From assembly GCA_015061495.1 (NCBI GenBank), contig SUWL01000002.1:1-64000 (forward strand): DNA of 64,000 nt, written 5' to 3'. Source of the stretch: Lentisphaerota bacterium (GTDB lineage Bacteria > Verrucomicrobiota > Lentisphaeria > Victivallales > Victivallaceae). A model generated the notes under the pieces. It did no database searches and was not told where the DNA came from. It saw only the letters and a list, made by a program, of their open reading frames with translations. The translations under genes and the position numbers were made by a program. Positions 1 to 7,364 of the stretch are shown here, piece by piece; within the stretch, counting starts at the first letter, position 1, and each line of letters opens with the position of its first letter.

Positions 1-1373
1 TCGGTATCCCCGCCGGAAAAAGCCACACGATTGTACGTTTGGTGCATGTGATGGCTTCTCCGGATGAGTTCGTCTATCTGAATCTGCTCCGCAGAGAGCT
101 GAACCGCAACAATGTCACCATTCCCGGCCCGTTCAAATTCGGACACCGGGCGTGGAAAGAGTGGCCCAAAACCATGCGTAATTCGATCGTCAACGGTGTG
201 CCGTGGATCGAATATATGAATGGTTCCGGCAAATCCCGCGAAGAGATCAAAAAGATGGCGAAAGAGGAACTTGCCGCGATCGCTGCCAAAGATCCGGGCA
301 TGAAACTGCTGGCGACTCTGGAGCACAACCTTTTTGCGGTGGATATCACCAAGATCCCCGGCGGAGAGATCCTGCCCGGCAAACCCGGCGACTCCCGGCA
401 TTACGGTATCAAACTCAATGCCGCACAATCCAAACTTCTGGAATCCAATCCCAATGCTGATTCCATGATCCGGGACAAACACGGCCGCATCGTGGTGGAA
501 AACTTCTTTTCCAAACCGCCCTATATCGACCTTTTCGTCTATGCTGAAGTCGGCAATTACCGTTATAAACACCTGCTTTCCCTGATCGATTATCTGATGG
601 ATGAGTGCGGTTATCAGGGTATTTACATCGACCAGTTTGCTGCCGGTGCGGCGGCATGGAACCGGGTCGACCGGGCAAGATTTGACAAATGGGACGGATT
701 TTCCGTGAATATGAGTGCGGACGGCAAAATCAAAGAAAAACTTTATGATTACACCGTCACGGCATCTTCAGCGCGGGTGAATATCACCCGTCATGTGCTG
801 GATAAAGGCGGGATTTTCATCGCCAATACCCAACCGTGTACCGAGGAAGAAACTTTGGTTCCAGGTGTGCGTTTCACGGAAATGGAGAATAACAACGTTA
901 CCGATACTCTGCTGGGCAAAGATGAACCTTCTGACTTCCTCTATCAGGCGATGGGGCAGTTGAGTTCGACTCCGTCCACGCTGGGAATCCGTCCGCAGCG
1001 ACATGTTGCCGACCGCAAACAGTGGGGAAAGATCCTCAACCGTTCCATCATCATTGCTCTGCGGCACGGACTGGTCTACTACAATTACCATGTCGGAGTC
1101 GATGAACGTTACGGCGGGTACGGTATTCTGGATAAAATGTTCCCCATCACCCCGGTGGAACTTGGTAAAGGCTTCATCATCGGCAAAGAGCGTATTCTGA
1201 CCGCTGTTTCCCGGCAGTTTGTTCTGGATAACGCTCCGCAGGAAGTCTATCAGTATGACTCCAACGGCATGCCCAAAGAGGCCAATTACTCCATTGCTCC
1301 GGACGGTAAAGGCAAATTCATCCTCAATATCAAACTTGAGGACTGGAATGAAACTTGCGCCATAATTCTCTGA
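1..1373 (+). CDS. Putative glycoside hydrolase-like protein (C-terminal part, cut by window edge)
   Basis: The reading frame is open from the first bases of the window (GIPAGKSHT... in frame), so the TTG at 39 is only the first start inside the window and the real start lies upstream. The visible part (about 456 residues) resembles TIM-barrel glycosidase-like proteins of this lineage, with a YIDQF segment near residue 195 where such barrels carry an acidic residue. I cannot assign a GH family. A strong intrinsic terminator follows directly, so this is the last gene of its transcript. Function is inferred from general architecture and from the neighbouring GH38 gene. Confidence 0.6.
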   Translation, partial: GIPAGKSHTIVRLVHVMASPDEFVYLNLLRRELNRNNVTIPGPFKFGHRAWKEWPKTMRNSIVNGVPWIEYMNGSGKSREEIKKMAKEELAAIAAKDPGMKLLATLEHNLFAVDITKIPGGEILPGKPGDSRHYGIKLNAAQSKLLESNPNADSMIRDKHGRIVVENFFSKPPYIDLFVYAEVGNYRYKHLLSLIDYLMDECGYQGIYIDQFAAGAAAWNRVDRARFDKWDGFSVNMSADGKIKEKLYDYTVTASSARVNITRHVLDKGGIFIANTQPCTEEETLVPGVRFTEMENNNVTDTLLGKDEPSDFLYQAMGQLSSTPSTLGIRPQRHVADRKQWGKILNRSIIIALRHGLVYYNYHVGVDERYGGYGILDKMFPITPVELGKGFIIGKERILTAVSRQFVLDNAPQEVYQYDSNGMPKEANYSIAPDGKGKFILNIKLEDWNETCAIIL

Positions 1374-1384
1374 AAACTCTTTTT

Positions 1385-1419
1385 CCCCGCCGCAAGTGAC
1401 CGTGCGGCGGGGATTTTTA
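1385..1419 (+). terminator. Intrinsic terminator
   Basis: A perfect 10-bp stem, CCCCGCCGCA / TGCGGCGGGG with an 8-nt loop, is followed by ATTTTTATT. It lies 12 bp after the stop of the first gene and ends that transcript before the GH38 gene. Confidence 0.85.
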
Positions 1420-1444
1420 TTGCGGTCAAATGGAGAAAGTGATC

Positions 1445-4400
1445 ATGAATAACAGCAATATCAATAATATTTACCGGGAACATATCCGGCTTTTTCTGGA
1501 ACGCAGACAGGCGGATATTTACGGAGAATCACTTCCGTTGAAAGCCGAATTTGCCCATTCGGTCAAGCCGGTGAAATTTTCCGGTATCGGTCAATTGACT
1601 TTTCAACCAGTTTCCGAAGGGATGCGTTGGGGTGAAAAGTGGGAAAGTGCCTGGTTTCATCTGCAAGGTACGGTTCCGGAACACTGGCGGGGAAAAACTG
1701 CCGCACTGCGGTTGAATCTCAGCGGAGAGATATTGCTGTCGGATGCTGCCGGAGTGCCGCTGTGCGGTTTGACTTCCGGTTCGGTGCATGATCCGGCATT
1801 TGTCAAAGAACGCTGGGTGATCGGCACGGTTTCCGGCGGGGAGAATATCGAATTTTACGCTGAAGCCGCCGCCAACCATCTTTTCGGAGTGGATCTGCCC
1901 TATGAAGTTGCCCTTGATACACTGCATCCGGAAGGCTCCTTTGAGGCAATCGCTCATATTATGCGTCTGGTTGAATTCCGGACGGATGTCTGGCAATTAC
2001 TGCTGGATATCCGCACTCTTTTTGATGCGATGGAATCCATGCCGGAAAATGATTACCGGGCCAATATCATTTTGCGTACTTTGCATCAGGCGGTCTGTAT
2101 CTATCAGGATGATCCGGAAAAAGCTGTTCCGGCAAGAGATGTTTTGCAGAAACTGCTCAAACTGCCGGCAGCAGCTTCGGCATTGACGGTTTATGCTGTC
2201 GGCCACGCCCATCTGGATGTCGGCTGGCTCTGGCCGGTACGGGAAAGCATCCGCAAAGCGGCACGCACTTTTTCCAGCCAGCTGCGGATGTTGGAAAAGT
2301 ATCCGGAATATATTTTCGGAGCCTCCCAACCGCAATTATATATGTTTGTCAAAGAAAACTATCCGGAACTTTACCGGCAGATCAAAGAGCGGGTCAAAGA
2401 GGGACGCTGGGAACTTCAGGGCGGGATGTGGGTGGAAGCCGACTGCAATCTTATTTCCGGTGAATCGATGATCCGCCAGTTTATTCACGGCAAGAATTTC
2501 TTTATGGATGAATTCGGTATTGAGGTAAAAAATCTCTGGCTGCCGGATGTTTTCGGTTATTCCGCCGCCATGCCGCAGATCATCCGCAAATCCGGATGTG
2601 ATTTTTTCCTGACCCAGAAACTCTCCTGGAGTACGATCAATACTTTTCCGCATGAGACCTTTATCTGGCAGGGGATCGACGGCAGTCAGGTGCTGTCGCA
2701 CTTCCCGCCGGAAAAGAGCTACAACTCCCAACTGCTGCCGGGGAAATTGAGCAAAGCGCAGAACGGATTTAAGGAAAACGGTTTTCTGGATAAATTTGTT
2801 TCGCTTTTCGGCATCGGTGACGGCGGCGGCGGCCCTAAAGAGGAGTATATGGAAAATTTCCGGCGGGTGCAGAATTGGGAATTTACTCCCCGTGTCCGCT
2901 GCAGCCGGGCGGAGGATTTCTTCCGGGAATTGGCAAAAGATCAGGATAAACTGGATAAATTCACCGGAGAATTGTATCTTGAATTTCACCGGGGTACATT
3001 CACTTCGCAATCCCGGGTGAAACGGGCCAACCGCAAGAATGAACAATTGTTAAGTGCTGTGGAATTTATGATGGCCCAGCTTCCGCCGGAATATTACCCG
3101 GCGGAAAAACTGGACAAATTCTGGAAAACCCTGCTGTGCAATCAATTCCACGATATTATCCCCGGTTCGTCGATCGGCATGGTTTATCAGGATGCCGCCG
3201 CCGATCACGCAATGATCGCTGACGGCTGCCGCCAAATACTGGCAGAGGCGGCAGAAAAACTTTTCATCCGGGATGAAAATTGTGTGACGCTGGTCAATAC
3301 CCTGTCGGAAAAATACTGCAATCTTATCTCCCTGCCGGAAACGTGGCAGAATTGCGAAGTGAAAACGGCCGATGGCACCACTTTGCCGGTTCAGGATGAA
3401 GCCGATGGCAAAGTGACTGTTGCTCTGCCGCTTGACGGAGGTACTTTTACCACTTTATTCCGGGGTGGGGAAAGAAAACCGTCCAGCCCCCGCCGTGTCA
3501 CTCCGCTGGTTCTGGAAAATGAACTTATCCGGTATGAATTTGAATCATCCGGCAGGCTGCTCCGGGCATTTGACCGTGAAACCGCTCTGGAAATGCTTTC
3601 TGCCCCCGGTAACGTATTGACGTTGTACCACGATCAACCCAATATTTATGAAGCGTGGGATGTGGAAATTTTTTACCCCGATGAGGTCAATTGCGTGCTG
3701 AATGCCGATCATTGTGCCGCTTACAAAGGCGAAGTCTGTGATTTTCTGGAATTCACTTATCACTTCGGCAAATCGGTGCTGCATCAGAAAGTCAAGTTGT
3801 CTTCCGGCAGTAAACTCCTGGAGTTTGAAAACACTGTCCAATGGCACGAAACCAGAAGAATGCTGCGTACTGCATTCCCGACCACTGTTGAAGCGCCGGA
3901 TGCGCTTTTTGACATCCAGTACGGCAACATCCGGCGCGCCACTCACAACAACAGCAGTTGGGAAACGGCGCAGTTTGAGGTTTGCGCCCACCGTTATGCG
4001 GATATTTCCGACAGCCGCTGCGGAGCGGCATTGCTCAATGACTGCAAATACGGTTACAAGGTAAAGGGAAATACGCTGGATCTGGCGTTGCTGCGTTCTC
4101 CGAAATATCCGGATTTTTCGGCCGACACCGGAGAACACCGTTTTACTTATGCGTTTTATCCGCACAAGGGAAATGCGCTGGATTCCGGATTGCTGGGTGA
4201 AGCAGCTTCACTTAACCGGGAAGTACTGGTATTTGACCGGTTCCGCAGTGCAAGTGCCGGATCATTCTGCCGGGTAAATGGTGACGGTCTGACCCTCGGA
4301 GCGTTGAAAAAAGCAGAAAAATCCGCTTGCCGGATCATCCGTATTGTGGAAACCAAGGGGAAATATTCTTCTGGTTCACTGGAATTTGCCATGCCGGTAA

Positions 4401-4516
4401 AAGTTTGTCCGACCGACTTGATCGAATGGCGCGACGGAGATATCACCGCTCTGCCGGACGGCAGACTGGAACTGGAGTTGTCTCCGTTTGAAATTCGCAC
4501 TTACAAAGTCTTCTGA
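1445..4516 (+). CDS. Alpha-mannosidase, GH38 family
   Basis: Hydrolyses terminal alpha-mannose from glycans. No signal peptide is visible, so it is probably cytoplasmic. GH38 hallmarks are present: the zinc-binding GHAHLDVGWLW near residue 252, the nucleophile region VEADCNLISGES near 332, LWLPDVFGYSAAMPQ, and the second zinc site QFHDIIPGSS near 566. The length, about 1023 residues, is usual for bacterial GH38. The ORF track starts at 1430, but GGAG at 1432-1435 sits about 9 nt before the ATG at 1445, so I prefer 1445. It stands alone between a terminator and the GntR remnant. Family assignment is firm; exact linkage specificity cannot be read from sequence. Confidence 0.95.
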   Translation: MNNSNINNIYREHIRLFLERRQADIYGESLPLKAEFAHSVKPVKFSGIGQLTFQPVSEGMRWGEKWESAWFHLQGTVPEHWRGKTAALRLNLSGEILLSDAAGVPLCGLTSGSVHDPAFVKERWVIGTVSGGENIEFYAEAAANHLFGVDLPYEVALDTLHPEGSFEAIAHIMRLVEFRTDVWQLLLDIRTLFDAMESMPENDYRANIILRTLHQAVCIYQDDPEKAVPARDVLQKLLKLPAAASALTVYAVGHAHLDVGWLWPVRESIRKAARTFSSQLRMLEKYPEYIFGASQPQLYMFVKENYPELYRQIKERVKEGRWELQGGMWVEADCNLISGESMIRQFIHGKNFFMDEFGIEVKNLWLPDVFGYSAAMPQIIRKSGCDFFLTQKLSWSTINTFPHETFIWQGIDGSQVLSHFPPEKSYNSQLLPGKLSKAQNGFKENGFLDKFVSLFGIGDGGGGPKEEYMENFRRVQNWEFTPRVRCSRAEDFFRELAKDQDKLDKFTGELYLEFHRGTFTSQSRVKRANRKNEQLLSAVEFMMAQLPPEYYPAEKLDKFWKTLLCNQFHDIIPGSSIGMVYQDAAADHAMIADGCRQILAEAAEKLFIRDENCVTLVNTLSEKYCNLISLPETWQNCEVKTADGTTLPVQDEADGKVTVALPLDGGTFTTLFRGGERKPSSPRRVTPLVLENELIRYEFESSGRLLRAFDRETALEMLSAPGNVLTLYHDQPNIYEAWDVEIFYPDEVNCVLNADHCAAYKGEVCDFLEFTYHFGKSVLHQKVKLSSGSKLLEFENTVQWHETRRMLRTAFPTTVEAPDALFDIQYGNIRRATHNNSSWETAQFEVCAHRYADISDSRCGAALLNDCKYGYKVKGNTLDLALLRSPKYPDFSADTGEHRFTYAFYPHKGNALDSGLLGEAASLNREVLVFDRFRSASAGSFCRVNGDGLTLGALKKAEKSACRIIRIVETKGKYSSGSLEFAMPVKVCPTDLIEWRDGDITALPDGRLELELSPFEIRTYKVF

Positions 4517-4542
4517 TTTCCGGAGATCACCGTAAAGCGGAT

Positions 4543-4571
4543 TTGACAAAACGCCTTTTGACGTGTATAAT
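4543..4571 (+). promoter_or_regulatory. Consensus sigma-70 promoter
   Basis: TTGACA (4543-4548), a 17-bp spacer and TATAAT (4566-4571) match the consensus exactly. The ATG of the following ORF is at 4580, only 8 bp past the -10 box, so the message would be leaderless or nearly so. Confidence 0.8.
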
Positions 4572-4579
4572 AATCCATT

Positions 4580-4885
4580 ATGGTTACTCTGAAAAAAGAT
4601 ATTATCCACGTTTATGACCGCTTTGAGCAGGAGACCGAGGAGAGGATTCTCAACGGTTCGCTCAAGGCGGGCGATTGCATTATTTCCGGAAATGATGCCG
4701 CAGCGTACTACAAGATCAGCCGCCGTTCTGCGCGTACTGCCACACACACCGCAGTCTGCGGATGTTCGGATGTTTTGCGGCAGGTTCAGGTATGCAGACT
4801 GCAACCCTCCATTCCGGATGGAATGATTGTGAATCCGACTTTTCCGTCTTCCTCAAGCCAAAATGCGGTTATGTCATTGAATTGA
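4580..4885 (+). pseudogene. Truncated GntR-like transcriptional regulator
   Basis: The first 55 or so residues look like the winged-helix start of a GntR-family regulator: EERILNGSLKAGD, then AAAYYKISRRSARTA, matching the usual 'L.aG..lps...lA..y.vSR.tvR.Al' pattern. After SARTA the sequence turns into Cys/Gln-rich text with no similarity to the wing or to an effector domain, and it stops after 101 residues. Whole GntR regulators are over 230 residues. It sits directly behind a perfect promoter. I read it as a decayed regulator, perhaps of the GH38 gene or of the aldolase locus. A short functional DNA-binding peptide cannot be excluded. Confidence 0.5.
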
Positions 4886-4952
4886 TGCGTTGCTAAAATA
4901 TTGAATTTTGCAGTTATTTGCATTGAGACCCTATGCAGTTTATAATCTTCTT

Positions 4953-5711
4953 TTAACGGCATTCTTTGATGAAGTTCCGGAATCCAGATGCCATAGCACC
5001 CCAGTCACTGGTTCCGGCGAACCAATTTACCCCCCGTTCTTTCCAACGTGGAAATCCTCCAGCCGCTGTACCGAGTATTTTGCCGGCAGCTTTCGTCTTG
5101 GCACAGATTTCATCCAGCACTTTATTCAGTTCTGGATCATCCATGCGATTGAGTATTCCCATGCTGCCGGAGAGATCACAGGGACCGATACAGATACTGC
5201 CGATACCGGGAACTTTCAAAATTTCATCAAGATTTTTTACGGCATCGATATGTTCGATTTGAACAATGACCCAAGGATTGTTTTCCGAATCTTTAAGATA
5301 CTCAAAAAAGTCGCATTCTCCATATCGAACCGCACGGCGTACTCCGCATCCGCGTCGTCCACGCAATGGATAGCGGCAGGCTTCCACTGCTGCTGCAGCT
5401 TCTTCCGCACTGTTGACCATCGGCACAATAATTGCCGCAGGTGCAAGGTCAAGATAAGGCTTGATCAGCATAGGATCATTGGCACGCACCCGGACAAAAG
5501 GTGCGCAACCGGTACCACGAGTGGCAATAATATGTTTCATCACGCCATCAATCGTATGCGGAGCATGCTCCGCATCGATCCAGATAAAGTCAAGTCCGAC
5601 ATCTCCTGCTAACTCACTGACTGTCAGATCACTTAAAGTCACCACACCGCCAAGACAGATTTTACCATCAGAAACTTTTTTCAGGAATCCATTCAATCCA
5701 TTATCAACCAT
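4953..5711 (-). CDS. HpcH/HpaI-family class II aldolase (2-keto-3-deoxy sugar acid aldolase type)
   Basis: Predicted to cleave 2-keto-3-deoxy acids (for example from sugar acids) to pyruvate and an aldehyde in a metal-dependent reaction. Family marks: DFIWIDAEHAPHTID, VRVRANDP, IIVPMVNSAEEA, RGRRGCG, the metal-binding Glu in VQIEHIDAV and Asp in GPCDLSGSMG. The length of about 252 residues is normal. The first Met (5717) has AGAGG only 3 nt away, while the second Met (5711) has it 9 nt away, so I place the start there. An IS3-family remnant ends about 18-24 bp upstream and separates it from the aminotransferase gene in the same direction, so its original promoter or operon link may be lost. 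The substrate is not determinable. Confidence 0.88.
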   Translation of the reverse strand: MVDNGLNGFLKKVSDGKICLGGVVTLSDLTVSELAGDVGLDFIWIDAEHAPHTIDGVMKHIIATRGTGCAPFVRVRANDPMLIKPYLDLAPAAIIVPMVNSAEEAAAAVEACRYPLRGRRGCGVRRAVRYGECDFFEYLKDSENNPWVIVQIEHIDAVKNLDEILKVPGIGSICIGPCDLSGSMGILNRMDDPELNKVLDEICAKTKAAGKILGTAAGGFPRWKERGVNWFAGTSDWGAMASGFRNFIKECR

Positions 5712-5734
5712 TTTCATCTTCCTCTCATAAAGTG

Positions 5735-6083
5735 ATGTGACCCCAAAAATTTGGACGGGTTAAACTACATGGAATGGGTTCGGTATTGTACCGGGCTCAT
5801 TCCTTTTAATTTTAAAGATACTCTCTCGTTGTTAAAATAGCAAATGTATTCTTCAAGTTTCTGCTGAAAATCTTCAACAGAACAGAAAGTTTCACCGATA
5901 AACATTTCTGTTTTCAGTCTACCGAAAAACTTTTCCATAACGCTGTTATCCAAACAATTTCCTTTTCTGGACATACTTTGAGTGACATTATGCTCTTTCA
6001 GCATAGACTGATATTCCCGCATTTGGTACTGCCATTCCTTGATCAGAATGCATTATTGGCGTTGCATCTTTCGGCAACTCAAA
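5735..6083 (-). mobile_element. IS3-family (IS150-like) transposase remnant with frameshift
   Basis: The ORF at 5765-6022 encodes the C-terminal end of an IS150-type OrfB integrase core: SRKGNCLDNSVMEKFFGRLK carries the last catalytic Glu, and FNNERVSLKLKGMSPVQYR is the typical tail. Reading upstream, the frame ELPKDATPIMHSDQG, with the catalytic Asp, continues into WQYQMREYQ only if one extra A at about 6035 is removed, so the gene is frameshifted. The terminus TGTGACCCCAAAAATTTGG at 5735 resembles an IS150-group right inverted repeat. Nothing upstream of about 6083 remains, so about two thirds of OrfB, OrfA and the left end are missing. It is an inactive relic. Confidence 0.88.
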
Positions 6084-6086
6084 GGG

Positions 6087-6120
6087 GGGCAGCACGGGCA
6101 AATTTTGTAATCTGCTGCCC
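6087..6120 (-). terminator. Probable terminator or junction hairpin downstream of the aminotransferase
   Basis: GGGCAGCA (6087-6094) and TGCTGCCC (6113-6120) form a perfect 8-bp stem with an 18-nt loop, 19 bp after the aminotransferase stop. No clean T-run follows, so termination is only likely. Confidence 0.4.
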
Positions 6121-6138
6121 TGTACCGGTCACAAATAC

Positions 6139-7320
6139 TTATTTCAACAGCTTGGTACAAAATTCTTTCAGCATGGCAGAAGCATTGCACAAAGTCTCTT
6201 CTGAACAGGCGTAAGAGAAACGGACAAAATTGTCAGCCCCGAATCCGCATCCGGGAGCTGCTGCGATGAATGCCTCATCCATCATCCGATCACAGAAATC
6301 CGTACTGGACAATCCATAGGCAGAAATGTCGCAGAAAACGTAAAATGCCCCTGACGGACGGATAAACTTCAGTCCGGGGATCTGGTTAAGCAGTCCGCAA
6401 AAAAGTTCACGTCTTTGAGCAAATGCCAATCTCATTTTTTCGCAATCAGCAGAACATTCTTTGAGGGCTTTTAATGCTCCATATTGAGCAAAAGTGGTAA
6501 CATTCGCAACAAAATGGGTCTGCAAGGCATCGATCTTTTTTGTCAGCCACAACGGGGCAGTGAGGAAACCTACACGCCATCCGGTCATAGCATAACTTTT
6601 ACTGAAAGAATCGATCGTGATCGTATGTTCTGCAATTTCCGGAGCAAGCGAAGCAACACTGATGTGAGGCTGATCCTCGTCATAAGTAAGTTTTTCGTAA
6701 ACTTCATCGGAAAGGATCATGAAATTCTTTTCAACGGCCCAGCGGCCAAGGGTCTCCAGTGCGGCTTTCCGGTAAACAGCTCCGGTAGGATTGGATGGAG
6801 AACAGAGAATTACCAGACGGGTTTTTTCGGTAACATAGCGGGCAAGATCCTCCTCTGTCAATTCAAAATTATTTTCCGGATATGTTTGAACAAACACCGG
6901 ACGTGCACCGGAAGCAGCAACCATGTGCAAATGGCTGACCCAGTACGGAACAGGAATGATGACCTCATCTCCAGGACCGCAAAGAGCTGTGATTGCAGCT
7001 GCACAGGCAAATTTGCCGCCGGGGGTCACCACAACCTGTGCAGGAGAAGAAATAATGCCGTCAGCATTGAATTTTTCGGCACACGCTTCACGCAATTCGG
7101 AGATCCCGGCGGGGATAGTATATTTCGTCATTCCGGCTTTCATTGCTTCAAAGCATGCCGTTTTGATCGGATCAGGTGTATCGAAATCAGGTTCGCCGAC
7201 TGAAAGCATATGAACTTGAATACCTTTTTTGGCAAGTTCGATCCCTTTGATCAGGGAACCAAGTGTTTCAGACGGGGGGAGAGCCCCCAAAAGGCCAGTA
7301 GTTTTTTCCAGATTTTTCAT
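6139..7320 (-). CDS. Class I/II PLP-dependent aminotransferase (aspartate aminotransferase-like)
   Basis: Transfers an amino group between an amino acid and a 2-oxo acid using pyridoxal phosphate; cytoplasmic. Visible fold-type I marks are VGEPDFDTPD near residue 42, TPGGKFA in the cofactor-binding loop, the NPTGAVY stretch, SDEVYEKL, the PLP-lysine motif SFSKSYAMTGWRVG, and the C-terminal VRFSYACS with the carboxylate-binding Arg. The length of 393 residues is typical of AspC/PatA-type enzymes. It follows the GH2 gene in the same direction by 44 bp and is probably co-transcribed. With the aldolase it may process a sugar-derived oxo acid, but that link is inference. Confidence 0.92.
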   Translation of the reverse strand: MKNLEKTTGLLGALPPSETLGSLIKGIELAKKGIQVHMLSVGEPDFDTPDPIKTACFEAMKAGMTKYTIPAGISELREACAEKFNADGIISSPAQVVVTPGGKFACAAAITALCGPGDEVIIPVPYWVSHLHMVAASGARPVFVQTYPENNFELTEEDLARYVTEKTRLVILCSPSNPTGAVYRKAALETLGRWAVEKNFMILSDEVYEKLTYDEDQPHISVASLAPEIAEHTITIDSFSKSYAMTGWRVGFLTAPLWLTKKIDALQTHFVANVTTFAQYGALKALKECSADCEKMRLAFAQRRELFCGLLNQIPGLKFIRPSGAFYVFCDISAYGLSSTDFCDRMMDEAFIAAAPGCGFGADNFVRFSYACSEETLCNASAMLKEFCTKLLK

Positions 7321-7364
7321 AATGTATTTCCTTTATTTTACAGTTTTAATGTTTATCATGTTTA

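Noticed and set aside
4908-5612. 234-residue plus-strand ORF
   Set aside because: Antisense to the HpcH/HpaI aldolase, which has all family motifs.
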